Below, in pieces: positions 26,707-36,354 of a stretch of DNA of 50,594 bases. Below the pieces are notes generated by a model. That model was not told where the DNA came from and did not search any database. It worked only from the letters and a program-made list of their open reading frames with translations. Made by a program: the position numbers and the translations under genes. Positions within the stretch are counted from its first letter, which is position 1. Every line of letters starts with the position of its first letter. Origin of the DNA: Betaproteobacteria bacterium (GTDB lineage: Bacteria; Pseudomonadota; Gammaproteobacteria; Burkholderiales; SG8-39); assembly GCA_947479645.1 (NCBI GenBank), contig CANKAJ010000019.1, positions 1 through 50,594 on the forward strand, written 5' to 3'.

Positions 26707-28485
26707 TTATCCTGTAAGAATTTCTCCTACACGACTGCTCAAGAGCCGTACTCCTGCGCCGCTTGCCCGTCCTTGCATACCCAGCATTTTGGTGATGTCA
26801 GTCGCGGAACGCGACGCACTGTACAGAAAGCCCTGGATGCGGTCGCATTGATGCTTTCGGAAAAAATCGAGTTGCTCCTCGGTTTCAACCCCCTCTGCAA
26901 CTGTCACCAGTCCCATTCCATGGGCGAGAGCGCTGATCGCCTTCACGATGGACGCACTGGCGACATCCCTGGTCACGTCGCGGGAAAACGATTTGTCGAT
27001 CTTCAGGATATCGATGCTGAAACGTCTCAGATAGCTTAACGAAGAGTAACCCGTGCCGAAGTCATCAATCGATATTCTGACTCCCATGCTTTTTATTGCC
27101 TGCAATGTGGTGATGGTCGAATCCGCATTGCGCATCAGCACAGCTTCGGTAATTTCGAGTTCCAGACACCGCGGGTCAATGCCGGTATCGGCGATCGCCT
27201 GGAAAACCGTCTGTGCCAGACCGGGCTGCCAGAACTGCACCGCGGAAACATTGACCGCCATGGTCAATTCAGGGTGACCGGCATCATGCCAGTATTTGGC
27301 CTGGCGACAGGCTGTCAGGAGTACCCATGCGCCGATTTCCAGTATCAGCCCGATTTCATTGGCAAGCGGAATAAAATCGTCTGGCTGCAACATCCCCAAC
27401 TGCGGATGGCACCAGCGAACCAGCGCTTCCACGCCCGTCATTTCGCCCGTAACAATGTTCGCACTGGGCTGATATTCCAGTACCAGCTCCTGGCGTGCCA
27501 GGGCTCCACGCAACGCGCTCTCGAGAAGCAGCTTTTCGCGAGCCACGATACCCAATTCGGGTTTGTAAAATTGCTGAGTGTTGCCACCCAGCGTCTTCGC
27601 CTGAAACATTGCCGTCTCGGCGCAAATCAGCATTTCCGCCGCATCCACCCCATTGCGCGACGACACCGCAATGCCAATGCTGACGTTCAATTCAAATTCC
27701 AGCGCTCCCTGAACGAAAGGCCGGGCAAAGGCCTGCCTGATGCGCTCTGCCGCATCGTAGGCCTGTTCGTCACCAATGAAATTGCCCAGATACACTGCGA
27801 ATTCATCACTGCCAAGCCTTGCCAGCATTCCCTCCTCAGGCACGCACTCCTGCAAACGCTGACCGACCTGCGCAATCAGATCGTCCCCGATCTTGGGACC
27901 AAAGCAGCTGTTTATGCGCAAAAAACGGTCTATATCCAGATAGTAAACGGCTGCTGCACGCGTATCGGCAAGCGACAGTTTCTGGTTGACGTAATTGCAG
28001 AACAGATTGCGATTGGGCAAACCAGTCAAACTGTCGTAAAAAGCAACTTTATGCGCTTCGTCATTTGCCAACTTCTTCGCACGGCGCACTTCCGCGCCCA
28101 GCAGTTCGCGCTCTATGGCCGGCATCAGTCGCGCAAAATCACCTTTGGGTATCGCATCCTGAGCCCCGCTGTTCATCGCCGCAACCGCCACATGCTTGCT
28201 GATTTTGCCGGAATAGATAATGAACGGAATATCCTTGCCGCACTCCTTGAGCACCCCGAGTGCCTCCAGCGAATTAAAGCTGGGCAGACTATGGTCTGAA
28301 ATAACAATGTCCCAGTCAGAATCACTCAGCGCAGCGAGCATTTCCTCTGACGTCTCAACGCGCACATAGGTGACGCCACTCATCGCCTTACTCAGTTCGG
28401 AATAAAGCAGGTAGGCATCATCCTCCGAGTCCTCAACCATGAGAATCCGCCGGCGTGCATTCTGCGTTGCGATAGGAGCAGCCAA
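26707..28485 (-). CDS. REC-GGDEF-EAL response regulator (c-di-GMP phosphodiesterase predicted)
   Basis: The 592-residue protein has three domains: receiver (about 12-128, phosphoacceptor Asp64 in VISDHSLPSF), GGDEF (about 145-310) and EAL (about 320-570). The GGDEF signature is altered to GSDEF (225-229), so cyclase activity is doubtful. The EAL domain is intact: EAL 353-355 (GVEALVRW), NVSAVQF, DDFGTGYSSL (474-483), KIDKSF and EGVET. I infer a phosphorylation-controlled phosphodiesterase that lowers c-di-GMP and favours motility. It starts at a TTG with a weak ribosome-binding site; the only downstream ATG would cut into the receiver. A sigma-28 promoter lies upstream. Confidence 0.9.
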   Translation of the reverse strand: MAAPIATQNARRRILMVEDSEDDAYLLYSELSKAMSGVTYVRVETSEEMLAALSDSDWDIVISDHSLPSFNSLEALGVLKECGKDIPFIIYSGKISKHVAVAAMNSGAQDAIPKGDFARLMPAIERELLGAEVRRAKKLANDEAHKVAFYDSLTGLPNRNLFCNYVNQKLSLADTRAAAVYYLDIDRFLRINSCFGPKIGDDLIAQVGQRLQECVPEEGMLARLGSDEFAVYLGNFIGDEQAYDAAERIRQAFARPFVQGALEFELNVSIGIAVSSRNGVDAAEMLICAETAMFQAKTLGGNTQQFYKPELGIVAREKLLLESALRGALARQELVLEYQPSANIVTGEMTGVEALVRWCHPQLGMLQPDDFIPLANEIGLILEIGAWVLLTACRQAKYWHDAGHPELTMAVNVSAVQFWQPGLAQTVFQAIADTGIDPRCLELEITEAVLMRNADSTITTLQAIKSMGVRISIDDFGTGYSSLSYLRRFSIDILKIDKSFSRDVTRDVASASIVKAISALAHGMGLVTVAEGVETEEQLDFFRKHQCDRIQGFLYSASRSATDITKMLGMQGRASGAGVRLLSSRVGEILTG

Positions 28486-28695
28486 GATTCAATCCATCAA
28501 TCGGAACATGCGTTCAAGTTGATCATATCGATCACGACCAAACTGCAATACTTCATGGTCGGCTGAGTCATTGCGCCAGATTCCAATACAGAAAAGAAAC
28601 CGTTTTTAAACGTCGCGAAAATGAAACTCGACAACACTGCGTCGTCCTCGAGTCTGCGCCGTAGAATACAGATAGAAATTCAGGCTCTGGGACAA

Positions 28696-28722
28696 ATATC
28701 GGCAGACCGCTGAAGAACTTTA
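28696..28722 (-). promoter_or_regulatory. Sigma-28 (FliA)-like promoter driving the REC-GGDEF-EAL gene
   Basis: On the minus strand the site reads TAAAGTTC-N11-GCCGATAT. Each half differs from the FliA consensus (TAAAGTTT, GCCGATAA) only at its last base and the spacer is exactly 11. It lies in the 469 bp gap (28486-28954) between the histidine kinase and the REC-GGDEF-EAL gene, giving a leader of roughly 200 bases. The rest of the gap shows nothing I recognise. Confidence 0.8.
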
Positions 28723-28954
28723 GGCTTTCTTTGATTTCAGTCCATAGCTTACCCGGCTCGCGAAATACGATACGGAACAATGGGTTCAGTGAATCAAAAG
28801 ACCGCGTCCACAAGCAAGGGCGCTTCCAAATGTGGAGTCCTGCCTCATCCAATGAGGCAGCGCAGTCACCTGCAAAATCGGTGGACGCATACGCTAGCGC
28901 AACGGACTCTGGACAGTGAGTGCGTCCAACAGCCCAGTGCCCCGGCAGAAGACC

Positions 28955-31900
28955 CTAAGATGGATTCCCGGCGCCCTCAATCAACCTCTGTACAACATCA
29001 CAGAAGTCTTCCACGGCATTGGCCTTAAAAATCATTTCTCGCACGCCGGCACCCGCGGCTTGCGAGCGCAGGTCCTCATCAATGAAACCGGAGGCCACCG
29101 CCACCGGAAGATCGTCCCGGATAAGCCTGACCTCGCGCGCCACGTCCAGTCCCGAGATCCCCGGCATGTTGTAGTCAGTCACCACCAGATCGAAGGCAGC
29201 CGGGTCCGCACGCAGTACAGCCAATGCCTCATTCTGGTCTGTCTGGGCGCTGACGCGGTAGCCGCGCCGCTCCAGCAGGCGCTTGACCAGAAACACCAGC
29301 GCTTCGTCGTCATCAAGATACAGAATTTGCCGGCCCAACGCGATCGGAGTGGCTGTGTTGCCTTGGCCGGCCTCCGGTACCCCATGCGCAACCGCAGCAA
29401 GCGGCAGGTACATTGCAAACGCCGCCCCCTTGCCAGGCACGCTATCGGCCTGAATCGCGCCCTCATGCCGCTCCACGATGCCATGCACTACGGCCAATCC
29501 CAGGCCCGTACCCTCGTTCACCGGCTTGGTGGTGAAGAATGGCTCAAAAATTCGCTTGAGCGTTTCAGCATTCATGCCCGGACCGGTGTCCTTGACCGTC
29601 AGGCGAGCCGTGCGTCCGGGATGCTTTTGGTACAGCGTGCGCAATGCCGGATTGGCCTCCGCCATTGCCGCATCCAGCATCACGGTATCGAGTCGTATTT
29701 CAATGCTCCCCGGCATGCCACGCATGGCCTGCATGGCGTTGGTGGCCAGATTGATGATCACCTGCTCTATCTGGGTGGCATCGACGAGCACGGCCGGCAC
29801 GTCGGGGTCACACTGAACCTGCAGGCTGAGTCGTGCTGGCAGCGTCGCGCGCAGCAGTCGCACCGATTCCTCCACGACTGAAGACAGCAATATCGGCTTG
29901 CGTTCGGTCGGCTCGCGGCGACTGAAAGAAAGGATCTGCTGAACGAGATCGCGACCGCGACGGCCGGCCTTGCTGATTTCATCCAGACTTTCCAGCAGCG
30001 CGGGGCTCCCAATGGCATCCTGACGCGCCAGTTCCGCATTACCCAGAATCGCGGCGATGATATTATTGAAGTCGTGCGCAATACCCCCGGCCAGCGTGCC
30101 AACGGCCTCCATCTTCTGCGATTCGCGTAGTTGCACTTCGAGCGCGAATCGCGCCGCTTCGGCCTGCTTGAGTTGTGTCATGTCCTGCAGAATGACCGAC
30201 ACACCAACGATATTTCCGGCAGCATCCCTGATCAATGAATGACTGGAGAAGACCGGGATCACCCGTCCATCCTTGGTCAGGCGATCGCTTTCATGCAATG
30301 CCACCTCATCGCGAAGTATCTTTTCGTTGGTCTTGGTCCGTCCGGGCGGACGCCCGGGAGGAGTCATGAAATTGGATTTTTTCCCGATAACTTCGCTCGC
30401 GGCATAACCAAGCATTTTCTCGGCACCGGAATTCCAGGACAGCATCGTGCCGTCAAGTGTTCGGCTGAAAATGGCATCGTTGGAATTTTCAACAATGGCG
30501 GCAAGCTGATTGCGCACCGCGTCCGCCTGGGTGCGCGCGGTAATGTCGCGCATCGTGACTGTGAACAGGGCCTGGTTATCGGTCCTCACGTGGGATATTG
30601 AAGCCTCGATCGGAAACTCCCTTCCATCCGAACTGATGGCACTGACTTGTGAAAACTGTCCCATTGCTCGGACGGCCACTCCGCTTGACATGAACTCACG
30701 CATCTTGGCATCGTGACTCTCGTGGAAGCGTTCCGGTATGAAACGCGCCAAAGGCTGCCCCATGGCCTGGTCAGCAGGAGTCAGAAACAGTTTTTCCGCC
30801 GCGGCATTAAAAACGACAATGCGCTGGTCCGCGTCAACGCTGATAATCGCATCCATGGATTGGTCGATAATCGCAGCCAGGCGGTCTTTTGCGGCTTTCC
30901 TGGCGGTGATATCTTCGATCATGCCCGCCATGCGATCGAGCTTCCCGGAATTGTCGAAGCATGCCTGCCCGTTGCTCCTGAACCAGCGATAATTCCCGTC
31001 CTTTGTGCGCAGTCGCAGTTCGGCCTCACAGCTTTCGTGACCAACGCACAATGAACGTAATTTTTGCGCAATGCGCGGCCGATCCTCCGGATGCACTATT
31101 TCATCCCACATTTGCGCTGATATTTCCGCGGGGAGGTCAGCATCGTCATAACCCAATAATTGCTTGAATCGCGGCGATAGCAAGATGCTGGCGCGGCCAG
31201 GGTCTTCCGCATCTGAAAACCGTCGCTCCCAGATCGCGGCTGACACCGCAGCCAGTTCATAGCGCGCATGCGAGCGCAGCAGATTGGCCTCGGATTGGCG
31301 AAGCTGCTCGAATGGAAACCGGATGTTCTCGATGAATATCGCCCGATAAATGAGCGCGTAGGCTATGACCTTGTACACGTGGGCCAGATGGATGAACTGG
31401 TCGTTGGTCGTCGCGTAAAGGGTGAAAAACAATTCGGACAAGGCCATCACGGCCGCGGCAACGCATAACGTTACTATCGGGTAAGGCTGGCGGTTGCGCA
31501 TTCGTGCCAAAAACGCCAGCACCGCGGCAATGTTCAATCCGATGATGAAATATTCACTCCAGATCTTGGTTTCGGTGAGGCCCGCACCGGGAACAAGATA
31601 AATTGGCAGCAGATGCGGGAAAAGCAAGGACACCACTCCTACCCCGACTGCGAACAAGGTCGAGGAAATGAGGACGGCGCGACGCGCTGCATGCTCGAAT
31701 TTCATCTGAGCCGGGATGATTGCAATCGACAAAATCGCCAGGGCCGCCAGCAATCGTGCTGCCAGAAAGAGGGTGATGGCCTGGTCCAGGCTGCTATGCG
31801 GCAGGAAAACCGGCATGCCCTGATAGACCAGCAGGTGCAGAAAATCCAGTATTGCCACACTGCAAAACAGGATTGCAGCCAGTTCCACGGCGTTCGTCCC

Positions 31901-32116
31901 GGTCTTGCCGATGCAGTACCAACCAACGCTGAATACCATCACCGCAGCGATGATGGATGCTGATTCAAAAAACGTGTGCAATGCAACGGTGGCTGGCGAG
32001 GACAGCCGAAATTGCAATTCCGGTGACATCCACACCACGAGCATGAACAGTCCAAGCGCCATGACCATGGCCGCTGCTGAGGCAATTGATTTTCGGTATT
32101 CCGGATCGAGATTCAT
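28955..32116 (-). CDS. Hybrid sensor histidine kinase (MASE3-PAS-PAS-PAS-HisKA-HATPase-REC)
   Basis: The 1,053-residue membrane kinase has an N-terminal MASE3-type sensor with about eight helices (to ~255), ending HLAHVYKVIAYALIYRAIF. Three PAS domains follow at about 280-405, 410-528 and 535-650. The kinase core has phosphoacceptor His681 (GGIAHDFNN), an N box (INLATNAMQAM) and G boxes (DTGPGM, FTTKP, GTGLGL). The C-terminal receiver has Asp981 (VVTDYNMPG); its conserved Lys1031 is followed by Ala, not Pro. The receiver may feed back on kinase output. No cognate target is certain; the REC-GGDEF-EAL regulator 0.5 kb downstream is a candidate. Confidence 0.9.
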   Translation of the reverse strand: MNLDPEYRKSIASAAAMVMALGLFMLVVWMSPELQFRLSSPATVALHTFFESASIIAAVMVFSVGWYCIGKTGTNAVELAAILFCSVAILDFLHLLVYQGMPVFLPHSSLDQAITLFLAARLLAALAILSIAIIPAQMKFEHAARRAVLISSTLFAVGVGVVSLLFPHLLPIYLVPGAGLTETKIWSEYFIIGLNIAAVLAFLARMRNRQPYPIVTLCVAAAVMALSELFFTLYATTNDQFIHLAHVYKVIAYALIYRAIFIENIRFPFEQLRQSEANLLRSHARYELAAVSAAIWERRFSDAEDPGRASILLSPRFKQLLGYDDADLPAEISAQMWDEIVHPEDRPRIAQKLRSLCVGHESCEAELRLRTKDGNYRWFRSNGQACFDNSGKLDRMAGMIEDITARKAAKDRLAAIIDQSMDAIISVDADQRIVVFNAAAEKLFLTPADQAMGQPLARFIPERFHESHDAKMREFMSSGVAVRAMGQFSQVSAISSDGREFPIEASISHVRTDNQALFTVTMRDITARTQADAVRNQLAAIVENSNDAIFSRTLDGTMLSWNSGAEKMLGYAASEVIGKKSNFMTPPGRPPGRTKTNEKILRDEVALHESDRLTKDGRVIPVFSSHSLIRDAAGNIVGVSVILQDMTQLKQAEAARFALEVQLRESQKMEAVGTLAGGIAHDFNNIIAAILGNAELARQDAIGSPALLESLDEISKAGRRGRDLVQQILSFSRREPTERKPILLSSVVEESVRLLRATLPARLSLQVQCDPDVPAVLVDATQIEQVIINLATNAMQAMRGMPGSIEIRLDTVMLDAAMAEANPALRTLYQKHPGRTARLTVKDTGPGMNAETLKRIFEPFFTTKPVNEGTGLGLAVVHGIVERHEGAIQADSVPGKGAAFAMYLPLAAVAHGVPEAGQGNTATPIALGRQILYLDDDEALVFLVKRLLERRGYRVSAQTDQNEALAVLRADPAAFDLVVTDYNMPGISGLDVAREVRLIRDDLPVAVASGFIDEDLRSQAAGAGVREMIFKANAVEDFCDVVQRLIEGAGNPS

Positions 32117-33135
32117 GGCTTCCGCTGAAGGTGTTGACGAGCGGTCATTTGCACCATTTATATATTAACTCTGATCAAAGTGGCTGCTGTTGATTTTTGT
32201 GCGCCAATGGTATTGGAACAAATCCGCTTCGATCAGGGAATATCCGGCCGAATCATGATCAGCCCGAATCGAATCAACCCATGGCCTCGGATTTACTCTG
32301 CACCTGTAAGCGCACGATGCCCGGACCCGCGCCCAACACAGAGGGCCACGCCGGTACTCCAGGAAAATGCGAACGCGACATCGCACGCGACAATTGCCAA
32401 TGCAAAGGTTAATGTGCCCGGCCAAGGCACGTGTTAACGTTAATCCGATTGAATGACGGAAGGAAATGTCGCAACAGCAATAGCTGCGGGCAAGCACTTT
32501 GCGTGCGCTGACTTCCTTCGTCGCTCTGGTCAAGGCAACCCCAAACATGCGGGGCCAGGGTGGTCACTGCCAGTCTGCTTCAGGTACACCCGCAACACGG
32601 GGCGCGCACAACAGCGGAGTTCTTGGACAATAACCTGTCGAATTGCCTATGCTTTAAAGCTGCCTTGACCACAACAACGAAGTTTTTCAAATCAACTGCA
32701 CCGCGGCCAAAAAATTCCAATGCCCTTCATCATCCTGATGATGCGGTCGCCTCGCGTGATTCATTTCGTCAGTTTGATTCAACAACAATCAACCACGCTG
32801 GAGTTCACTCTACACCGGTTTCAAATCAAGACAAGTCGGTGGCAACCGAAATATTGTGTAGGAAGACCACCTACACCGTGTTTCAAGCAGAAGCGACCCT
32901 TTCAGCGCTCGCAACGATATCTGGCCATCCGGTTAACGCAAGGTACGTGTGGATTTGAATATGCGGCAGAGATGGGGATGCAGTTGTGGTCGTCGAACAG
33001 GGTGCCGTCATGCGCGTATCTGACCCCCAATCAGTTCCCGCCGCGCGCGCGGACAATTGACCAGGAAAGACCAGGAAATGCCCTGCAGGGCAAAAGCCGA
33101 GGCTCGCTTTCGAATCTCGGCTACGTGCTGAATTC
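32117..33135. other. Intergenic region without a convincing gene
   Basis: About 1 kb between the histidine kinase start and the tRNA. Open frames of 127-142 codons exist on both strands, but none has a ribosome-binding site plus recognisable domain, and one runs into the tRNA. The first 70 bases upstream of the kinase are A+T-rich (TTAATATATAAAT on the minus strand near 32155-32170) and probably hold its promoter. I see nothing else here. Confidence 0.5.
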
Positions 33136-33211
33136 TGGTGCCGGGTAAAGGAATCGAACCCTCGACCTTCTGATTACAAATCAGCTGCTCTACCAACTGA
33201 GCTAACCCGGC
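33136..33211 (-). tRNA. tRNA-Thr (UGU)
   Basis: The minus strand folds as a full 76-base cloverleaf with encoded CCA. The acceptor is GCCGGGT/ACCCGGC with discriminator A; the D arm is GCTC/GAGC. The anticodon loop TTTGTAA (anticodon TGT) sits on stem GCTGA/TCAGA with a G27-A43 mismatch at its base. The T loop is TTCGATT on a stem with two G-T wobbles. Identity is threonine from the anticodon. Confidence 0.95.
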
Positions 33212-33292
33212 AATTGAGGCTTATATTATATATGGGTAGGCCGCAGTCTCGGCACCTGGTGATTCAAAACCGCGTATCGCAGACAGCAACCA

Positions 33293-34138
33293 TTACTTCT
33301 CATCGCATACCGTGCCGTCATTGGACGCCATGAAATACAGGATGTGCTTGGCGCAGGCTGATGGCGCCATCACCCAAACCATGTGGTACGGGCTGGGAAT
33401 GTGGACAATGCGCGAACCAGGCACCGTATCCAGCAGGATTTTCTGCTGGTCCGTACTCGCCGTCTTGCCATCGGACGGATACAAGCCCAGCGTGGGCGCC
33501 TTGATTCCGGGCAGCAATGCACTGACATCAACCGTCGAATTGAAGCGAGCCATCGCAATCAGGACTTCTACGTCGGACTTGCCCATTTCATCGGCATACC
33601 AGCGCATCATTCCCGGATCCGCGTCTGGCGGAAACCGCGACGCGGTATTCATGGCCTCCGACCAGCCTTTGCTCCCCATGCTGCGCATGGCTTCGTCGCG
33701 CGACGCATAACCGAACTTGAACAACGCCTGGCTGACCTGATTGATCCGCAGCGGCGCCGACATCAGGGAAAGTGTCCGCACGCGCTCCGGGTGCCGGGCC
33801 GCCGTGGCAAAGCCGATGATCCCTCCCATGGATTCGCCGGCGTAATGGAACGTATCGGCACCGACCGCATCGGCGATGCAGATGATGTCGCTGACAAAAT
33901 TGTCGACGGAAATTCCGCTCGCAAGATCAAAGTCCATCGAAGACTGGCCCAGACCGCGCATGTCCGGGCAAACGACCTTGTAGAACCGGCTGAGATACGG
34001 AATCAGGTTGTACCAGAACCTCGACGAACGGCCATAACCGTGCTGCAGAATGAGTAACGGCGCCTGCTTCCACGGGTCGGTATGGTCATGCTGCTCATAG
34101 TGCAGTTTCACACCATCCCGGGCAGATACATAGGGCAT
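33293..34138 (-). CDS. Alpha/beta-fold hydrolase
   Basis: The 281-residue protein has the alpha/beta-hydrolase pattern. It has oxyanion motif LQHGYGRSSRFW (about 31-42), strand and turn CPDMRGLGQSS, and nucleophile elbow GESMGG with Ser103. The catalytic His lies near residue 254 in SPYHMVW, and a likely acid residue in the LYPSDGKT region. It resembles the enol-lactonase/ester hydrolase branch, but the substrate cannot be told. It is on the minus strand, away from the dehydrogenase array that starts about 1 kb further on, and its own downstream gap leads to the tRNA. A role in the same catabolism is possible but not shown. Confidence 0.8.
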   Translation of the reverse strand: MPYVSARDGVKLHYEQHDHTDPWKQAPLLILQHGYGRSSRFWYNLIPYLSRFYKVVCPDMRGLGQSSMDFDLASGISVDNFVSDIICIADAVGADTFHYAGESMGGIIGFATAARHPERVRTLSLMSAPLRINQVSQALFKFGYASRDEAMRSMGSKGWSEAMNTASRFPPDADPGMMRWYADEMGKSDVEVLIAMARFNSTVDVSALLPGIKAPTLGLYPSDGKTASTDQQKILLDTVPGSRIVHIPSPYHMVWVMAPSACAKHILYFMASNDGTVCDEK

Positions 34139-34215
34139 CGAGGTCTCCTTTGATTGCTTTCACATCACGTCTGACCGACCTGTCCAACGCTATGGCAGGA
34201 CAGTTCGTCCCAGAC

Positions 34216-34545
34216 TCATTTGCTTTTGGCAACAAATGCGATGGATGCCTGGAATATGTCCAGATCCTTTACGTAGGCATCGGAATCCGCGTGGGTGATC
34301 TGTATCCACTCCCGGGTGCTGGGCTTGCCGTTTGGCTGAAAAGGTCCGACATCATTTCTGGAAAACTGAAGATTGGTGGCATCCGTGACCGGGAGACGGA
34401 TGCCCACACCGGAACCGCATATGCACGCAAACATCCGCTTGTTGATGAAATAAGCTGGGAATCCTGACATTTCGGCTGCCACCACTCCCGGAATTTTCAG
34501 GAGCATCGAATCCAGAACATGCTTATTGCTGGGCGTTTCTTGCAT
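34216..34545 (-). CDS. Small TfoX N-terminal-domain-like protein
   Basis: Starting at the ATG at 34545 (GAGGA about ten bases upstream) gives 109 residues. The sequence has MSGFPAYFINKRMFACICGS, then GVGIRLPVTDATNLQF, and VGPFQPNGKPSTREWIQITH. This pattern (MFAC, G-V-G-[IL]-[KR]-[LV]-P, PFQP, REWIQI) is what I associate with small TfoX/Sxy N-domain or YjbR-like proteins. Family function is poorly defined and I make no claim about competence. It is 78 bp upstream of the hydrolase gene on the same strand. Confidence 0.6.
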   Translation of the reverse strand: MQETPSNKHVLDSMLLKIPGVVAAEMSGFPAYFINKRMFACICGSGVGIRLPVTDATNLQFSRNDVGPFQPNGKPSTREWIQITHADSDAYVKDLDIFQASIAFVAKSK

Positions 34546-35094
34546 AGGGACAATTTCCTCGCAATTAATCAGCCGCAATGGGCGGCACGTGTAGCGCCTT
34601 GGCCTTCAGTCCGGGCTGCGACGCAGCCACGCACCGCTACGATCCGGAGCAGAAATTTTCCGGAGCTGAATACGCGGGAAACACAAAGGCGAACGCTTTG
34701 GAGCCATTATCGTCGCTTTTTACTCAAGCGTGCTTGGATCCAGCATGCAACCTGCCGCCGCACGAATCAACCACCACACCTGGACTGCCCAATCGTCCGT
34801 CCATTTCAGCCACGATGTAGAATCGTTGCACAAGCAGGGTCAGCTGACATTTCTCCGTGCAATCATGATGCGATGACAGTTCCTCTGGCGCCGGCACCGC
34901 GACAGGAGATAACGGATGACCTGCAAAGTATCCCGGCGAAGCACCGGACCGGCACGCTTTGAAGCCACTTCATTTGATCATAAATCTTTTCAAGATTATT
35001 TTTGGCAAATCAAAATTTTGTTGAAATGATAATAATAATTCCGCCACTGACGGCCAACGATAGAGCCGGACGCGGATAACGAGGACGCCGCAAC
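34546..35094 (+). promoter_or_regulatory. Regulatory region upstream of the acyl-CoA dehydrogenase array
   Basis: A 549 bp gap between the TfoX-like gene and the first dehydrogenase gene. Most is unremarkable, but 34970-35040 is sharply A+T-rich compared with its G+C-rich surroundings. It contains TTTGATCATAA (34973-34983), a perfect palindrome CAAAATTTTG (35011-35020) and TGATAATAATAATT (35027-35040). This looks like the promoter and operator of the array. The same 11-mer recurs upstream of the seventh large-subunit gene at 43608-43618. Confidence 0.5.
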
Positions 35095-36294
35095 ATGGAC
35101 CTGCGATTAAGCGCCGACGAAGCGCGATTCCGCGATGAAGTGCGCACCTGGCTCAACGCGGCGCTGCCCGATGACCTCAGGAGGAAGATGCACCTCGGTG
35201 TACGCCCTTCCAAAGCCGACATCGTGCGCTGGCAGCGAATCCTCAACGAAAAGGGCTGGGCCGCGCCCTCCTGGCCGGTGGAACACGGCGGCACGGGCTG
35301 GGATGCGACCCAGTTGTACATTTTCAAGGAGGAAATGCAACGCGCCTTTGCCCCGGACCCTCTGGGCATGAACATCAACCTGGTCGGGCCCGTCATCATC
35401 GCCTTTGGTTCCGAGCAGCAGAAGAAAGAACTGCTGCCGAAAATCAGGAATCTCGACATCTGGTTCTGCCAGGGCTTCTCGGAACCCGGCGCCGGCTCCG
35501 ACCTTGCCAGCCTGAAGACCACCGCGGTACGCGACGGCGACCACTACATCGTCAATGGGAGCAAGTTGTGGACCTCCAATGCACATCGCGCCGACTGGAT
35601 GTTCGCGCTGGTGCGCACCGATACCACGGCAAAAAAGCAGAAAGGGATCACCTACCTGCTGATCGACATGAAGAGCCCCGGCATTACCATGAACCCGGTC
35701 ATCACCATGGACGGCGACCGCTGGTGCAACCAGGAGTTCTTCGACAACGTGCGCGTGCCGGTCGCCAATCGCATCGGCGAAGAAAACAAGGGCTGGAACT
35801 ACGCCAAGTACCTGCTCGGCCACGAGCGTGTCAATTTCGGCAAGGTCGGGGCGACCAAGGCGCGCATTGCGCTGGCCAAGGCATTGGCCACCAGGGTCAT
35901 ATCCAACGGCAAGCCATTATCGGAGGACCAGCGCTTCCAGGAAAAACTGGCCCTGATCGACGTGGAATTGAAGGCGCTGGAAATCACCAATATGCAAGTG
36001 GTGGCTGCGATGAAAAAGAACACCGACCACAAGCAGGATCCGAAAGCCTCCATCCTCAAGATCAAGGGCGGCGAGTTATACCAGGCCGCCACCGAAATTC
36101 TGGTCGAAGTGGCCGGTCCTCAGGCAATGGCGCGCCAGACCGAATTCCTCAAAGGTGAAACCGGGACCGCCGTTGGCGCGGACTGGGCGGCGACCACGTC
36201 ACACAATTATTTCATGATGCGCGAGCGCACCATTGCCGGCGGATCAACCGAAGTGCAGCACAACATCATCGCCAAGGCGATACTGGGGCTGTGA
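35095..36294 (+). CDS. Acyl-CoA dehydrogenase large subunit, paralogue 1
   Basis: First of nine PimC/ChsE-like dehydrogenase large subunits. Such enzymes oxidise acyl-CoA to trans-2-enoyl-CoA, passing electrons through FAD to electron-transfer flavoprotein. The 399 residues have the N-terminal helical domain and the flavin/acyl motif CQGFSEPGAGSDLASLKT (125-142). LWTSNAHRADWMFALVRTD follows, then the predicted catalytic base Glu244 (LLGHERVNF, aligning with the isovaleryl-CoA dehydrogenase position). The usual C-terminal Glu of medium-chain enzymes is Gly here (IAGGSTEVQ). The typical C-terminal FAD motif QLHGGxGYT is absent, which implies a partner subunit. Its substrate-loop sequence is FAPDPLGMNINLVG. 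Confidence 0.93.
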   Translation: MDLRLSADEARFRDEVRTWLNAALPDDLRRKMHLGVRPSKADIVRWQRILNEKGWAAPSWPVEHGGTGWDATQLYIFKEEMQRAFAPDPLGMNINLVGPVIIAFGSEQQKKELLPKIRNLDIWFCQGFSEPGAGSDLASLKTTAVRDGDHYIVNGSKLWTSNAHRADWMFALVRTDTTAKKQKGITYLLIDMKSPGITMNPVITMDGDRWCNQEFFDNVRVPVANRIGEENKGWNYAKYLLGHERVNFGKVGATKARIALAKALATRVISNGKPLSEDQRFQEKLALIDVELKALEITNMQVVAAMKKNTDHKQDPKASILKIKGGELYQAATEILVEVAGPQAMARQTEFLKGETGTAVGADWAATTSHNYFMMRERTIAGGSTEVQHNIIAKAILGL

Positions 36295-36354
36295 CAGCGG
36301 ATTGCAGGAGGCGCGCCGCTGATGCTGATATTGCCGTGGATCCGGGAGATTGAC

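Noticed and set aside
28568..28852. 94-codon minus-strand open frame between the REC-GGDEF-EAL and kinase genes
   Set aside because: It overlaps the sigma-28-like promoter, has no recognisable domain, and the composition is not like the neighbouring genes.
32165..32548. 127-codon minus-strand open frame upstream of the kinase
   Set aside because: No domain, Cys/Arg-rich translation typical of non-coding G+C-rich DNA, and no ribosome-binding site.
32720..33148. 142-codon plus-strand open frame before the tRNA
   Set aside because: It ends inside tRNA-Thr on the other strand and shows no protein family pattern.
33136..33211. tRNA pseudogene because of the G27-A43 mismatch and two wobbles in the T stem
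   Set aside because: All other stems are intact, the invariant residues and CCA are present, and one mismatch at the base of the anticodon stem is tolerated.
34519..34962. 147-codon plus-strand open frame overlapping the TfoX-like gene
   Set aside because: It overlaps a more credible gene on the other strand, and the translation has no recognisable features.
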